This document shows positions 46,311 to 57,022 of a DNA stretch of 60,000 bases, one piece after another (position 1 is the first letter of the stretch; every line of letters starts with the position of its first letter). Source of the DNA: Polytrichum commune (lineage: Eukaryota > Streptophyta > Polytrichopsida > Polytrichales > Polytrichaceae); NCBI GenBank assembly GCA_950295325.1, contig OX485803.1, forward strand, positions 76,773,554-76,833,553, given 5' to 3'. The notes beneath the pieces were generated by a model that saw only the letters and a program-made list of their open reading frames with translations, was not told where the DNA came from and ran no database searches. The translations under genes and the position numbers were made by a program.

Positions 46311-47284
46311 TGTCGCGCACCTCTCCATGAGGAGTGCCCGAAACACCATGGGCACAAGGGGGACCCCGGAGTGACACCCGGGACTTGTGGCGCCGTTGGT
46401 GAGAGGGCCCAAGTGATCCTAGTGTGGGTGAGGGCCCCGGGCGTTGGGAACGCCTCCCACCCACAAAGACTAGGAGGCATGAGGGTGAGGCCATGAGCTA
46501 TGCGTAGCTCATGGCGTGGTGATTCTAGAATGCTCAAGATCACCTCAATCGGAGGTGTGAGCTAGGAGTTATGGCCATTTGAGTGGGGTGCTGTCCCGGG
46601 ACAGCGCCCTGGTACAGCAGTGCCTGGGAGTGATTCCCGGGACTGCCAAGGTTCAAACAGGCATAACTTCCTCAAGCCTTGCCCGAATGGGGCAAGCAAG
46701 GAGTCCATCGGCATCTACGTGAAGCGTAGATGAGGATGGAGTGGTTGGTTGTTATGATCAGACATCATACAAGGAAGTTATGATGGTCTGAAGCTGCTGG
46801 GGGGGTTCTAGGCCCAGCAGCTAAGGGAAAATGTCCACTTGGCCCCAACTCTTGGTAGAGAGACAAGAGGTTGGTTGGCGGTGGGGTAGGGGCTCCGTGT
46901 AGAGTCCTAGAGGCTTATATGGGTGAGGTGGTGTGGCCTCACCCACCCGAGGCCGAACGGCACGGCCTCCATGGGCATTGGCCCATTGTGAGGACATAGT
47001 TGCCTAGTATGGTTCGGGTTGTTGTAGTGTTGCTCCGGCAACGCGATGATCAACATAGGATTGGACTTCCATGGATGGAAGTCCACATTGGGGAAATGGG
47101 TTACCGATTAAGGGGTGAGTCCCGAAAGCAAAGTAGGAGGGTTGGTTCCCTCCTATGAACTATTGGTCCGGGGTAAGAGGAGCTATCCATTAGCATGGCG
47201 GAATGCGAAGGGTTAGCAACTCGTAACCTTTGCTAGAATTGAAAATTGGCAAGATTATTAAGGGACCTAGCAAGGGTTGCGACA
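46311..47284 (+). repeat. 3' LTR of the inner element
   Basis: 974 bp, the same length as the 5' LTR and identical wherever compared. It is followed directly by the ACCAT duplication and the interrupted outer element. Confidence 0.95.
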
Positions 47285-47461
47285 ACCATTGTCATTAGAA
47301 TCAATGGTATGGTCACAATCCACTTGCACATGATCCTTGTTCCAATTTGAGCCTCACAACCTTTTAGAAACCCCGGGCTCACCATCATAACCCGCATTTT
47401 TGATAGCCATGTCTACCTCAAAGTGCTAGCTCAAATATTGGAACCCTGCTCTGATACCAAA
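47285..47461 (-). mobile_element. Outer-element leader between insertion point and its 5' LTR
   Basis: 177 bp of the outer element: the ACCAT duplication, the start of the gag leader (minus strand, starting near the ATG of MAIK...) and the primer-binding site at 47448-47459. Confidence 0.85.
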
Positions 47462-48433
47462 TGTCGCAACCCTTGCTAGTCCCCTTAAAAATCTTGCCAA
47501 TTTTCCTTTCTAGCAAAGGTTACGAGCGCTAACCCTTCGCATACCGCCATGCTAATGGTTAGCTCCACTTACCCCGGACCATATAGTTCATAGGAGGGAA
47601 CCAACCCTCCTACTTTGCTTTCGGGACTCACCCCTTAATCGGTAACCAATTCCCAAATGTGGACTTCCATCCATGGAAGTCCAATCCCATGTTGATCATC
47701 GCATTGCCGGAGCAACACTACAACAACCCGAACCATACTAGGCAACTATGGCCTCACAATAGGCCAATGCCCATGGAGGCCATGCCGTTCGGCCTCGGGT
47801 GGGTGAGGCCACACCACCTCACCCATATAAGCCTCTAGGACTCTACGCGGGGCCCCTACCCCACCGTCAACCAACCTCTTGTCTCTCTACCAAGAGTTGG
47901 GGCCAAGTGGACACTTTCCCTTAGCCGCTGGGCCTAGAAGCCCCCAGCAACTTCAGACCATCATAACTTCCTTGTATGATGTTTGATGCCAACAACCAAC
48001 CACTCCATCTTTATCTACGCTTCACGTAGATGCCGATGGACTCCTCACTTGCCCCATTCAGGCAAGTCTTGAGGAAGTTATGCCTGTTTGAACCTTGGCA
48101 GTCCCTGGAATCACTCCCAGGCACTGCTGTACCAGGGCGCTGTCCCGGGACAGCGCCCCACTCAAATGGCCATAACTCCTAGCTCACACCTCCGATTGAG
48201 GTGTTCTTGAGCATTCTAGAATCACCACGCCATGAGCTACGCATAGCTCATGGCCTTACCCTTGTGCCTCCTAGTCTCCGTGGGTGGGAGGCGTTCCCAA
48301 CGCCCGGGGCCCTCGCCCACACTAGGATCACTTGGGCCCCCTCACCAACGGCGCCACAAGTCCCGGGTGTCACTCCGGGGTCCCCCTTGTGCCCATGGTG
48401 TTTCGGGCACTCCTCATGGAGAGGTGCGCGACA
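47462..48433 (-). repeat. 5' LTR of the outer element
   Basis: 972 bp, the partner of 34580-35551; followed on the right by the AAGAG duplication at 48434-48438. Confidence 0.93.
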
Positions 48434-49727
48434 AAGAGGAGTATTTAATAATTATATTGCAATCCTCGTAGGCAATTACATAATGGAATAATATAACTAT
48501 GGTAACCATTTACACAATGAATGGTTTCGAGTTATATATTGTAATTATCTATGAAGGTTGTTGGTAAAGGACAATGCTCTAGCCTACGATGGATCCGTTA
48601 ACACATACCATTGAACTAAATCTAATTATACAAGTTTATGTAATGTCATTCATTATAATATGGAATTATGCAATATTAAGTGTTGACAACTTAATATCAT
48701 TGTTGTTTGCGAAAAGCAACAAAGATGTTGTTTGATTTATAGCATGATGGAACATTAACATACTTATTTAGAAGTTTACATATTTATGAGATACAAATAT
48801 ATTGAAGCGGGTGTTTTTGCTGAAGAACCCAATTAAGAACTCATATGAAGATGGTTTAGGTAGGACGACCCAAACATTAGACAATGTTGTTGTTGTTCAT
48901 ATATTTAGTTGAGACAAGATAAAGTCTACAAATATTGAATATAGTGATAGTAAATGAGAGAAGCACCATTTATACAAATATGAAGCTATCAAATACTAAT
49001 ATGTGGAGTTCAACATTATATGAAGCCATTTAAGCAATCACTTTGTTGTTCGATGATCCCTCCACATATATTAAACAACATATCTTATTAGGAAATGAGG
49101 CACAAATTACAGTAGATGGTGTTCTATATGGAAGCCACACGGGTAGGTCACTCTAAGGCATTTTTGTGCACCACGTGCGGCTCGGGGTTTTTTGTTTTGG
49201 GGCTATTTACCTTCAAGGGTTGAATTAAAGCCTCCCTATAATTACTTAAATTTAAAAAATGGCCCATTTGTTTGCACCCTTCCATTACTTATATTGTCCA
49301 AGTCATTGCAATTTTTTGTACTCTATATTCCTTTTAAGTAATAAAAGCTAATCTACTTCCTAACGCATTGATGAGTGTTAAGGGAAACCATGGAAACAAA
49401 GAAGGGTGCAAACAATGATATCATTGCAAACAAAATTATGAAGAAAACACATAGGAGACCATAGCAAACATTATACTAAACATACCTTCTAGGAACCTTA
49501 TCTTCAGCCCCTATATTAATTTTACAAAAAAATAATGGCCCACATTTTATGTCCATCTAACTTACTTATAATGGGATTGTCTACATTTAATGGCCCCTTC
49601 ATTATTTGGAATTCCTTTATAATTTTTATTTCAAATGATTTTAATCCTCTCTATATTATGCCGCACGTCGTTTTTAAAATGCACTAAGTGACCTACCCGT
49701 GGGAAGCAACCCTGAACAACTACGAGG

Positions 49728-49757
49728 GTGTAGGGTGTAGGGTTTAGGGTTTAGGGT
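49728..49757. repeat. Short interstitial telomere-type repeat
   Basis: About four units of the plant telomere motif TTTAGGG and its variant gtgtaggg in tandem. Too short to be a chromosome end. Confidence 0.7.
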
Positions 49758-50375
49758 ATATAAATGTGTCTTGTTGCACTCGAAGCCATAAATGAATGGC
49801 GCATAGGTCAAATGAGGGGGCCAAGTCGCTTGTGGTTCTAAAAACAAATGTATATAGATATCACAATAGTATAATTCATGAACATGAACGTTGGTTACAT
49901 TTCATGTTATGTTTGTTATGAGGACGTACATATTCGACTTTGCATGTTTGGCTCACATGCAAAGCTGCAGTTGAAATGGAGTTCATGATAGGTTTAAAAA
50001 TCCTTGAAAGAGCGAACTAAAAAGTGTCATGTGTCCTTACTAACACTATGTTCAAACATATGACCTTTATAATTAACATTGAGTGTTTCAGTTTACATTT
50101 AATGTTAATTACTGTCATAGTGGTATTGGTACGTCGTAGATGCGTTCATATTTAGTGTATAAATCTCTAAATATCTTATTTAGTGTAGTGACACTAGAAC
50201 ACACCAACATGTATTTAAGGACATGTTCTGCTCAACTTGCATTGAATAGATACAACTATATATGTTTAGATTTTTCATCAAACATTTGTTAAAACAAATA
50301 AAGTTGACTACATTTTTTTGGCAAGCCAAATCAATAAAAACTATAGGTACAAAACACAACTACAATAAGTATGAT

Positions 50376-50690
50376 ATTTAGTGTTTGATACACTAAATAC
50401 AAGTGCATACACAATATATCAATAACCATATGAAAGTAATAAACATTAAATATAAACTCAAACAATAAATATAAGCTATAGTAATATGTGGCATTGACAT
50501 GTTTGAATTTAGTGTTAGTAAGGATGTGAAAAGAAGAAATATACGTGAGAGTAGAAGGTAGCAACACATTTACTTCTAACACTAACTGTTATAGGATTGA
50601 AAATTAATGTTGAGCATGTAAGGGTGGTAACAACACTACATATAATCAAATCCACACATCATATTTTGTGTAGTTATTTAATAGCGGAAT
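50376..50690. repeat. Dispersed repeat R1, copy 2
   Basis: Collinear with 1690-1940: gttagtaaggatgtg, then catttac.tcta.cactaa, gattgaaaatta, ttgagca and atataatcaaa. Confidence 0.55.
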
Positions 50691-50859
50691 TAGGAGGTTA
50701 GTTGTCCAAGGTCATTTGATGGTTGGCGCCACGAAGAGGCAGGCTAAATATGGATGCTCTATTACCAACAAGAAGCGGGAAATTCTGTCAGAAGGTTTGA
50801 ACTTAGGTTTAGGGTTTACGTTCGGGCGGGAAAGGGATCCAAAGAGGAAGGCCAAGGCG

Positions 50860-51000
50860 GAGGCGGGTAGTATAAAGTACCAAACCCCCCAAACTTCGCT
50901 CCTTTTTCTCATCTCTCCATTCTGAAATGGTTGCAAGCTCTCTCAAGTAGTGGTGGAGTGCAAGGTTCGTGTATGCATCCGTTGATGAGTAGCTAATTAC
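50860..51000 (+). promoter_or_regulatory. Possible promoter of the DUF7869-type gene
   Basis: A TATA-like gtataaagtacc at about 50869-50880 is followed by a pyrimidine-rich stretch (cttcgctcctttttctcatctctcc). The palindrome array lies between this and the start codon at 52008, as the intron-1 arrays do in genes A and B. The splice donor was not identified. Confidence 0.35.
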
Positions 51001-51090
51001 AACAGCCATGCACGGCCTGAATTCTTCCAATTAGTGTCCACGCAGCTGAATATAAAAGATTACCGAAATTTAAGGCGGAATTTGCGGAAT

Positions 51091-51815
51091 GTTTGGGTCG
51101 CTCGACCCAAACCCACCCCCATAGTGAGGTTTGGGTCGAGCGACCCAAACCCACCCCTATCACGGGCTGGGCCTGGATTAGCAGGCCCATCCTGTCACGA
51201 GGTTTGGGTCGCTCGACCCAAACCCACCCCCTCGCACGGGCTGGGCCTGCATTAGCAGGCCCATCCTGTCACGAGGTTTGGGTCGAGCGACCCAAACCCA
51301 CCCCTATCACGGGCTGGGCCTGGATTACCAGGCCCATCCTGTCACGAGGTTTGGGTCGCTCGACCCAAACCCACCTCCATTGTGAGGTTTGGGTCGAGCG
51401 ACCCAAACCCACCCCTATCACGGGCTGGGCCTGGATTACCAGGCCCATCCTGTCACGAGGTTTGGGTCGCTCGACCCAAACCCACCTCCATTGTGAGGTT
51501 TGGGTCGAGCGACCCAAACCCACCCCTATCACGGGCTGGGCCTGGATTACCAAGCCCATCCTGTCACGAGGTTTGGGTCGCTCGACCCAAACCCACCTCC
51601 ATTGTGAGGTTTGGGTCGAGCGACCCAAACCCACCGCTATCACGCGCTGGGCCTGGATTACCAGGCCCATCCTGTCACGAGGTTTGGGTCGCACGACCCA
51701 AACACACCTCCATTGTGAGGTTTGGGTCGAGCGACCCAAACCCAACCCGATTTTAGGGATGGGCCTGGATTAGCAAGCCCATCCTGGCACGAGGTTTGGG
51801 TCGCTCGACCCAAAC
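51091..51815. repeat. 13-copy alternating palindrome array
   Basis: GTTTGGGTCG inverted repeats start at 51091, 51129, 51202, 51276, 51349, 51387, 51460, 51498, 51571, 51609, 51682, 51720 and 51794. Cores alternate CT, AG, CT, AG through the array (51682 is CA in a CT position). Most spacings alternate 38 and 73-74 bp, a composite of 111 bp. The long spacer holds a second inverted repeat (gggcctg-gattac-caggccc). Arms are identical to the gene B palindromes, 18 kb or more away. Confidence 0.96.
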
Positions 51816-52007
51816 CCACCCTCATGCAAACAATGGGGATGTGCATAGACGGATCCTGAACAAACTGTTGTGCGCTCCATCCTTTTGGAACCCATCGATA
51901 TAATATTCATACAACATGTGTTATGATAAGGTTTCTGTGTTTTTCTATTGGACCCTATAGCTTTTGTCAATTCTTTACAAGGTTCCATGTTCATGTGTGT
52001 AGGCAAA

Positions 52008-55000
52008 ATGGATGGGTATACTGGAAGAGAGTATTCGTCTGGAGAAGACATGGCCACTTGGCCATCTGCATCTGAGGAAGAGCTAGACATTGTCGGGGAG
52101 GCTACTATGGATGAGAGTTCAGATGAAGAGCGTTTCGATATACCTTCGCGTTCCATACCGGACCGTCCCATTCCAGAGTGTGCCGGGCTTTCAAGAGCTT
52201 CATGGGTGAATTTGGATGTGCTACTTCTTAATGACAGTGGGGTTGTTGTGGCGGAGGGTATTTGTCGTAACACCCATTCACAAGATTGCATTGATCAAAA
52301 TCCGCTTGGCACCGAGGACGTTGGGATTGTCATATTGGAGTCACTCGTTCCTTCTGAGGTGGATCCCACTCATAGGTTCTCCCTCCGCAGGTGGCCATTG
52401 AGGAATGTCACGACTGATGGAGTTAGCTTGCGTGAACATGAGCAACGACACATGCATCTCGAAAAGGAAATGCAATCAAACATGCGGCCACGCAAGGGTC
52501 AAAGAAAGTATGATACTGTGGCACGTCCTTCTCCATCTGCAACTGATTGTAAACGTCAAAGGCTGCTTGGGGAGGAATCCATAAGAGAAGTTGCCACAAA
52601 GGATTCTTGTGTGCATTGTTGTTGCCAATTGTTTCCAAGGGATAAATTGAAGGCCATCCGTGAAGAAATGTGGCTTGGAGATTTTCGTCTAAGATCCATA
52701 AAAAAACTTGATGTCCATAGGGCAATACATGTGAATGGGACGGGTCGCAAGGTAATCACCATTGAAAGCATAGACGTGTGTTGTAAGGCATGGTACACCA
52801 TTCACGGTGTGTCGAAGGCGGACTTCTATAGACAAGCTGCTTATGCCAAGGAAGGCCGCCGGTCCCGTCACCATGGGAACGTGGGTTTAAAGAAACCTAG
52901 GGAAGCAACAAGGCAAGCAACGGCAACTCTAGCAACCATCATTGTCCCCCTTACTGATGCAATGCCGCATAAAACACGCACACTCACAACCGGTGAGAAG
53001 GTTGTGGAGAAAGTTCTTTCCACAGGCATAAAATGGAAAGACATATTGTTGGACGTTAATGCAGTTGGCGAGAAGATTGGGTTGAAGCCAATTTCATTGT
53101 CAAAATTGAGTGCAATCAAGAAATAAAATTTTAGCGAATACATTACAAAAAGACGAGGGGACAAATTTGTCAGGTGCTCTAATTGCGAGAAGTTGAAGCG
53201 CCTCCGGGATGCACACACGATGGGTACCGAGTCATATGCAGCGCATCAATTGAACTATTTCAAGCACGTAAACATGCAAGAGGCACACCGTAATGATTAC
53301 TATACAAATAGAGCTTTGTCCATCTCCAGGCCCTTGGAGGTTCTTACGGTCATCCATGATAAAATGGACCATGCCAAAATAGCCTCCCCATGTTTTGCAA
53401 ATCGAATCAAGGCCACGGATGGGTTTTTTAAGTTGCCTGTATCGGTTACAGGTGAACTTCGAAACAATGTCATGACATACCCTAAATGTTGTGATTTTTT
53501 ATTCCGTGATGTACTGGAGAACATGGATTCCTTCATAATGGTTTATTCATACATAGATGCTAATCACGTTGGGTTGGCATTGTAGGAATGATTGCACATG
53601 GACACGGTGATGTCAAGTTTGCTCATTATGCTCTTGATTTGTATCCAGCGGATTCAAACCACACGATAGGATCATTTGCAAGGCTTTTACGTGATTTAGA
53701 GAAACCACCAGCCTATTCTTCAGGATTGTTATTTGAGAACACGGGTTCAACACCTTTATATGAAGCGGTGTTGGATGGAAAAGATGTATGCTTGCATTCG
53801 TTGCCCGAGCCACCCAATGAACCCGTGATTGCCAAGAAGTTGCCTCCAACTTTGCGTGTCCAATTGGACAATTGTGCCAAGGACAATAAAAGCAGATATG
53901 TATTTGCATATTGGTCGTTGTTGGTTGCGGAAGGCATTTTCAAGGAGGTTTTTGTGTCCTTCCTATTGGTAGGCCACACGCACGATGATATTGATGCATC
54001 TTTTGGACGGTGGAGCATGAAGTTACGGGAGGAGGATTTTCCTACAATCCCATTATTGAAGAAGTCGTACATGGATTTGGAGAACGTTCCCGTCATCCCC
54101 CATATGATTGAGGAGGTGTCAGACTTCAAGGCATTTATAGAACCTTATATTCGAAGTGGAGCTCACCGATTGATCGGGCATACGAAGGCACAACGATTCC
54201 GGTTCTACATGCGTGACGATGGTGTCCCGGCCATGCAATACAAGTTGTTGTGCACGACACAAGACTGGAGCCCGCCGGAGGGTCTTCTTGTGTGGCGCGT
54301 GGATGCGGATGGGAAGACCATATTACCGGATGGGGATCCTAGCCCTTGTAAGCCAATAGCCATGAAGAATTTGGAGGATATTTTGAAAGGTATAACAGGC
54401 TTCATACAATATTGGGAGAGTTTGAAGATAGCGGATGTTGGCGGATCATGTTGGCATCGTTATGGGAGTTGGATACATTATTGGACACGTGTTCGTGCCG
54501 CCTTGGTAGACCTCCACCAAGATATCCCTCATACTTTGAGGCATGGATTTTGGCCACAAACACGAGTCGATGTACAAGCTTCAGAGGCTAGTCTTTTGGG
54601 AAATGGAGAGGTTCGAGAGGAGTTTGATGTGGACAACCATTACGTGGGGCCTGCTAGTAGTCGTCCGCCACCATCTTTCCGCATTGCAGTGGATTGTCAT
54701 GAAGGTTATATGCTCATTTTGCGTCCTGGAGACGAGACATATGTGAAGCTAGTGTGGGTGGCAAGAGCTTTGTCCAAACCCAATTTTGTAACTTCCAGCC
54801 CTCATTTTCGACAAATACAAGTGGAGTACTACCGACCGACGGCAAGGAATGAAGATGTGATTCGGCATTATACAAGCTGGGATACAAACCCTAACTTTCG
54901 GTGGAAGGTGGATTCTGAGCACGGTCCATCTTGGGTAGATACAGATTCCATATTCATAGCATGGAAACCCCGGAAAAATCATAGTGGATCAGTGTCCATC

Positions 55001-55072
55001 CCTCAAAAGTACATAATTTTTGCAAAAGACAACCTTGCTCGGATCGCAGAAGAAGCAACCCACGTTGAATGA
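52008..55072 (+). pseudogene. DUF7869-type transposase-like gene with one stop and one frameshift
   Basis: The ATG at 52008 follows an acceptor-like TGTGTAG by five bases. The N-terminal part is acidic, then has CVHCCCQLF (possible zinc site) and WYTIHGVSKADFYRQA. The C-terminal part shows an RNase H-like transposase pattern: VIHDKMDHAK (first Asp region), VQLDNCAKDNKSRYVFAYW and VGHTHDDIDASFGRW, the signature I associate with DUF7869 proteins. An in-frame TAA at 53124-53126 lies inside an otherwise open frame running to 53585. A single-base shift near 53565-53576 then moves the frame, which continues to 55072. As read here the gene is broken; a short intron at the shift is less likely because similarity runs straight through. 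Confidence 0.75.
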
Positions 55073-55079
55073 GAAGTTG

Positions 55080-56980
55080 GTAGGATTGTGTTAGCATGAT
55101 TATAGTGTAATATGTAATTCTACGAACATATATTACTCATATGTGTGCTCTTCAAAATTGGGGCAGAGTTTGGGTAGAACTTACGAATACTATATTGTTT
55201 TGGAGTTGGATGAATATCCATTTACTATATTTCAATACAAATGTGAAGTTCATTTTTTTATTAAGTTTGGGACTAAATTGTCCATTGAAAAAATATGCAT
55301 TTATTACATGCACTTTGTATGTTGCAATGTCTATATTCTATTGAGCATGCTAATAATAGAAATCATTATATATATATTTTTGGGTGAAACTTGTTTGGAG
55401 TGCTCTACCCAATGTGTTTTTGTTGATGAAGTTGGTGTCGAGTGCTCTACCATATGTGCTTATGTCCGCACATCATAGATTTGGGATATTAGAACATATT
55501 ATATAATTGAGATTGTTGACAATATAGTTTCGGGCCTCTTCAAGTTCTTTGATCCATATATTAATTTGAGACTAGAGAAAGTCTCAATTTAACGAATATA
55601 GTGTTTAATGCGTGTGGGAAAGTGAAGGTGGTACTAAGTTTCTTTACGCTATGAAATTAGTGCCGCCATAGGATCTAAGATTTTGAGAACCTAAAGTGTC
55701 AAAGTGCCGATTTTGTATTGTTGTAGTCAAAGTGGAGATCACTTGAAGTACACTCAAGGCACAAATGAGGAGCTTCTGGCTCAATTTCACCTCAAGGTGC
55801 AAGCTCGACTAGCTTAGAGAGTTTTCCTAGAACTAACTTGGAGCCCAGAAATGAAATAACAGAGGAGCTACATTCACTGTCACCAATTTTGGTTGTCTTG
55901 CTCAATACTAATTGTAAACCGCGGTGTAGTGTCACCAACACTACATATTAACCCAACATTATTTCTCGTTCCTTTGTAAATTTTCTGGGGGATCATAGAT
56001 TCATAGTGTTGCAATTGATGTCACGTACTAAGTGGATTTTCATCCAAATTTCAATCATACATGACAAGATATCATCACAAGTTGCTGACAAGAGAAGATA
56101 GGGTTTTGGCCAACGCATGGACTCATCCATCATCCATGACAATATTTGTTCACTCATTCATAAGAAGCGTCATCCGAAAAGTTACCATAGTGACATAAAA
56201 TACCATATGACACTGAATATCGTATTTACTGCAGTAGCTATCAAATCCCATACCTTAAAGGCGGTCAGGTGAAACAGAAAAGAACTTAGACACTCGTGAG
56301 GAATAGGTCAGCACCGCAGAGACAGGGAAATGGTCACCGAGAGGGAAATACTCTTGGGCACCAAAAGGAGAGGCTGTGAGGAGGAAGAAGACTCTAAACT
56401 GTGATATTTCCAGGAGCCCATCCTCTCTTGTCGTCATCCGTTTTGCAGGTACTGTAAATTCCGCACCTAGCCCATGACACCCAGAGCAAGTAGATAAGAA
56501 GGAGGATGGATTAATTGAGGATTGTGTCCCAAAAACTCAAAACATGGACCAATCACTTTGTATATCCGTTGATGTAATTACGATCATCACTCTAACATGT
56601 CCAGAGGGCAACATGATTTTTTCCCTCCACCCTCAATTTCCCGGCCCCTAGTGCTTGCATAGGATGTCCTCTCCCTTCTCAAGCAGATTGGCATATATAG
56701 CGCAATTAGGAGGATCTTGAGATGTTTTGTCAAAATCCTCGATGATCGATGCGGATGACAGAGCATTGACATTACTTCCACCGAATGTGTTGCAGTCTCT
56801 TTGTCGAAGTATTGGAAGCGTGGAGGCAATTCTTTTGGAAGGTGGAGCTTGATGAGAAGGTACCAAGGTGATGAGTGTGTGTGGCATGAAGTCCTCAGCA
56901 CGCAGGAAGACCCAACAACACAATGAGGTGCTCCGAGTTTCAACTTGTGGAGGAGCTTGAACAGGTCTTCATATGAGGAT
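55080..56980. other. AT-rich intergenic region, R1 fragment
   Basis: No gene is recognised. A fragment resembling R1 lies at about 55590-55680 (gtgaaggtggtactaa...aaattagtg). Two similar lines with gagtgctctacc recur near 55400 and 55440. Confidence 0.45.
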
Positions 56981-57022
56981 ATAAGCGAGCAAGGCCCAGG
57001 TGGCATCCTCCGCATCCTCGCA

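Larger units (their letters stand above)
40149..47284 (+). mobile_element. Inner Ty3/gypsy-type LTR element (plus strand), nested
   Basis: A 7136-bp element with 974-bp LTRs at 40149-41122 and 46311-47284 that look identical. The primer site TGGTATCAGAGC (initiator tRNA-Met) is at 41125-41136 and the polypurine tract at 46297-46310. The 5-bp duplication ACCAT is at 40144-40148 and 47285-47289. It sits inside the outer element of the same family in the opposite orientation. Gag, protease-like, RT-thumb/RNase H and integrase remnants can be followed but are broken by stops, and the RT catalytic core is missing. Identical LTRs indicate a very recent insertion. Confidence 0.95.
34580..48433 (-). 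mobile_element. Outer Ty3/gypsy-type LTR element (minus strand), interrupted
   Basis: The 972-bp LTRs lie at 47462-48433 (5' on the minus strand) and 34580-35551 (3'). They start TG, end CA, and I saw only one difference (T at 34583, C at 47465). A primer-binding site complementary to initiator tRNA-Met lies at 47448-47459 and a polypurine tract at 35552-35565. AAGAG duplications flank the whole. A second element of the same family (40149-47284) is inserted in opposite orientation; without it and its 5-bp duplication this copy is about 6.7 kb. Gene order on the minus strand is gag remnant, protease-like, RT thumb/RNase H, integrase (Ty3/gypsy order). Frames are broken by many stops and the RT core is missing. 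Confidence 0.92.
48439..50700. other. AT-rich intergenic region with repeat fragments
   Basis: No gene is recognised. It contains an R2 copy (48801-48890) with ggtttaggtaggacgacccaaac, interstitial telomere-type repeats (tttaggg) at about 49728-49757, a small hairpin aatatc-ttatttagtg near 50168-50190 and an R1 copy at 50376-50690. Confidence 0.5.

Noticed and set aside
51091-51815. Long open frames through the palindrome array on both strands
   Set aside because: The composite repeat is 111 bp, a multiple of three, so one open unit keeps the frame open. The peptides are simple repeats with no other support.
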